Assembly: GCF_047345415.1 (NCBI RefSeq)
Contig: NZ_JBLFEP010000007.1
Span: 248,001-312,000, forward strand
Length of the DNA stretch: 64,000 nt
Direction of reading: 5' to 3'
Source of the DNA: Maribacter_C sp947494565
GTDB taxonomy: Bacteria; Bacteroidota; Bacteroidia; Flavobacteriales; Flavobacteriaceae
Notes under the pieces: generated by a model
Database searches by the model: none
What the model was told of the DNA's origin: nothing
What the model saw: only the letters and a program-made list of their open reading frames with translations
Part shown: positions 62,429 to 64,000 of the stretch, piece after piece
How positions within the stretch are numbered: the stretch's first letter is position 1
Layout of the letters: each line of letters begins with the position of its first letter
Made by a program: the position numbers and the translations under genes

Positions 62429-63694
62429 ATGAAAAAACTCTTTTGCTCCCTTTTCCTTCTTGCTTTTTCAACTCAGATTTTTGCATCCTCCATTTTGATA
62501 CCCATGGACGCAGAGAGTCAAAAGAACCATTTAAAAGCCTATGGAATTACTTATTGGGTCTTGACCAAACAGCAAAAAGTGCAGTGGCTATTGAATTACC
62601 GAGGAGGTTCATTTTTATTACCCGACGGGGAAAGTATCCGAAAGGAATGCCAAATACGTGGGGTCTCTTTTGAGATAGTGTCCGATAGTCAGGCGCAAAG
62701 TATTTTAGAAGAGATCAGTAGTCCTTCCCAAAATCAAGAGGCAGTCGTGTTGGAAAAAGCTCCGAAGGTCGCTGTGTACTCGCCGAAGGGCAACCAGCCC
62801 TGGGATGATGCCGTGACGATGGTGTTGACCTATGCCGAAATTCCCTATGTAACGGTCTACGATGAAGATGTTTTAGATGATAAATTAGTGCTCTACGATT
62901 GGCTTCATCTACATCATGAAGATTTCACGGGCCAATATGGTAAGTTCTATGGAGCCTATAGATCCGCGCCTTGGTACATAGAACAAAAAAAGGAAGCTGA
63001 AGCGCTCGCTTCAAGATTAGGCTATTCCAAAGTATCCGAAGAGAAAAGGGCCGTAGCACTGAAAATTCGAAAGTACGTCATCGGCGGGGGGTTCATGTTC
63101 GCAATGTGTTCGGCTACCGACAGTTTCGATATCGCCCTTTCTGCATCCGATGATGTTGATATTTGTGAGCCCATGTTCGATGGTGACCCTTCCGACGCCA
63201 ATTACCAAAGCCGACTGAATTTCGATAAAACATTCGCATTTACCGATTTTACCCTAGAACGTAGTCCATTGAAATATGAGTTTTCAAGTATCGATATGAC
63301 GCAAAGACGCGGTAATGTGGCAAAGGAATCGGACTATTTTTCATTGATGGATTTCTCCGCAAAATGGGATCCCGTGCCGACCATGTTATGTCAGAACCAT
63401 ACTGCTTTGGTCAAAGGCTTCATGGGGCAGACTACGGCATTCGATCGAAGGAGTGTAAAACCAACCGTATTGGTGTTGGGGGAGAATAAAACCAATGAAG
63501 AAGCACGGTATATTCATGGCATCAAGGGAAAAGGTTTTTTTACTTTTTACGGAGGTCATGATCCCGAAGACTACCAGCATCGGGTAGGGGACCCAAAAAC
63601 AGAACTGGAATTACATCCGACCTCTCCAGGGTACCGGTTGATCTTGAACAATGTCCTGTTTCCTGCCGCACAGAAAAAGAAGCAGAAAACCTGA
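62429..63694 (+). CDS. Conserved secreted flavobacterial protein, often labelled asparagine synthetase B
   Basis: A 421-aa exported protein (signal ending about QIFAS). The sequence ILIPMDAESQKNHLKAYG, a middle block VAVYSPKGNQPWDDAVTMV and GGGFMFAMCSATDSFDIA match a flavobacterial family that is commonly annotated as asparagine synthetase B. No N-terminal nucleophile Cys or ATP-pyrophosphatase motif of true AsnB is visible; a Rossmann/GATase-like fold with the Cys of MCSATD in a nucleophile-elbow position is a better reading. The role is unknown. The annotation name should not be trusted. Confidence 0.75.
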   Translation: MKKLFCSLFLLAFSTQIFASSILIPMDAESQKNHLKAYGITYWVLTKQQKVQWLLNYRGGSFLLPDGESIRKECQIRGVSFEIVSDSQAQSILEEISSPSQNQEAVVLEKAPKVAVYSPKGNQPWDDAVTMVLTYAEIPYVTVYDEDVLDDKLVLYDWLHLHHEDFTGQYGKFYGAYRSAPWYIEQKKEAEALASRLGYSKVSEEKRAVALKIRKYVIGGGFMFAMCSATDSFDIALSASDDVDICEPMFDGDPSDANYQSRLNFDKTFAFTDFTLERSPLKYEFSSIDMTQRRGNVAKESDYFSLMDFSAKWDPVPTMLCQNHTALVKGFMGQTTAFDRRSVKPTVLVLGENKTNEEARYIHGIKGKGFFTFYGGHDPEDYQHRVGDPKTELELHPTSPGYRLILNNVLFPAAQKKKQKT

Positions 63695-63776
63695 GCAATG
63701 GATTTGAATAAAGAAACCAGCGTCCAAGTCGAAGTAAAAACTGCGATGGTTGAAGCGCAATACTTCACCTAAGTAT

Positions 63777-64000
63777 TCAGTTTTGTTGTTCCAGAAGTTT
63801 TTCCAAAACCCGTTCTACTCCGAAGTTATCGTTGCTGGTGGTAGTATAATTTGCTACCTCTAAAACATTCGGATGTGCATTTTGCATGGCAACGCTATTC
63901 TTGGTGAGTGCGAGCATCTCCACATCATTGTTGTAGTCCCCAAAGGCCAATACGTTATCCGCTGACAATCCCAATCGCTCGATGACGTTTTGAAGAGCAA
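63777..64000 (-). CDS. HAD-superfamily hydrolase (Cof-type), truncated by window edge
   Basis: The last 74 codons of a gene that begins beyond the right edge. The C-terminal HAD motif IV is clear in VLAFGDYNNDVEMLAL, followed by AMQNAHPNVLEVANYTT, the usual Cof/type IIB ending. Such phosphatases act on sugar phosphates or nucleotide/flavin derivatives; no substrate can be read from this part. It converges on the 62429 gene. Confidence 0.88.
   Translation of the reverse strand, partial: ALQNVIERLGLSADNVLAFGDYNNDVEMLALTKNSVAMQNAHPNVLEVANYTTTSNDNFGVERVLEKLLEQQN

Noticed and set aside
63698..63772. 24-codon frame between 62429 gene and HAD gene
   Set aside because: Too short, no recognisable sequence; may be a fragment but nothing supports it.
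1..64000. CRISPR array or phage defence cluster
   Set aside because: No regularly spaced repeats and no cas, restriction or toxin-antitoxin genes were found.

Overview
The window comes from a Bacteroidota chromosome, most likely a marine member of the Flavobacteriaceae. The evidence is gene content typical of that family (split transketolase, CarboxypepD_reg-like and GIN-domain proteins, PnuC-NadR pair, CrtZ/CrtD/CruF-type carotenoid genes), moderate-to-low GC by eye, almost no Shine-Dalgarno sequences, and several TAnnTTTG -7 promoter boxes. Genus cannot be fixed from the sequence alone.

Layout. 1-9.3 kb: a truncated DUF4105 gene, then the operon pssA-dinB-lgt-pnuC-nadR, the converging operon kdsD-tatC-lptB, and recQ. 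9.3-18.6 kb: mostly minus-strand genes, including an unusual cytoplasmic trypsin-like protease/zinc-ribbon protein with a partner gene, a secreted fasciclin protein, a M23 lipoprotein, an AraC regulator, rluF, an SRPBCC protein, a beta-lactamase-like lipoprotein and a truncated SRPBCC remnant. 18.8-25.2 kb: periplasmic folding factors (degenerate PpiC-like lipoprotein, SurA), MoxR, aconitase and a cysteine-less thioredoxin-fold protein. 25.3-31.1 kb: a six-gene carotenoid operon headed by a MerR regulator carrying the residues of B12-dependent light sensors. 31.4-37.9 kb: tRNA-Leu, a sulfite dehydrogenase/cytochrome c/sterol-desaturase operon, a small MBOAT-like gene, and a Crp-controlled-looking FMN reductase/DoxX/outer-membrane cluster.

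38.28-50.99 kb is the accessory part. It is bounded by 23-bp direct repeats of the 3' end of tRNA-Lys(UUU), which is intact at the right edge, the classical geometry of an island integrated into a tRNA 3' end. No integrase is visible. The cargo is unusually peptidase-rich: a 7TM AraC regulator, a membrane-anchored HExxH peptidase, a 76-aa membrane or secreted small protein, an ABC ATPase, an S41 peptidase, a 1172-aa ABC permease fused to an M1 aminopeptidase, a cupin gene broken by an in-frame amber codon, a second S41 peptidase and a GIN-domain lipoprotein. I regard this as the best candidate for an undescribed system, possibly export and processing of a peptide or envelope protein.

51.2-64 kb is again housekeeping: aroK, a phosphoribosyltransferase, an Hsp15-like protein, an FKBP lipoprotein, a porin-like barrel, the split transketolase, tgt, an LptF/G permease, an EamA exporter, accA, dnaB, a secreted conserved protein and a truncated HAD phosphatase. 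RecQ and TGT both lack the cysteines that bind structural zinc in their well-studied relatives.
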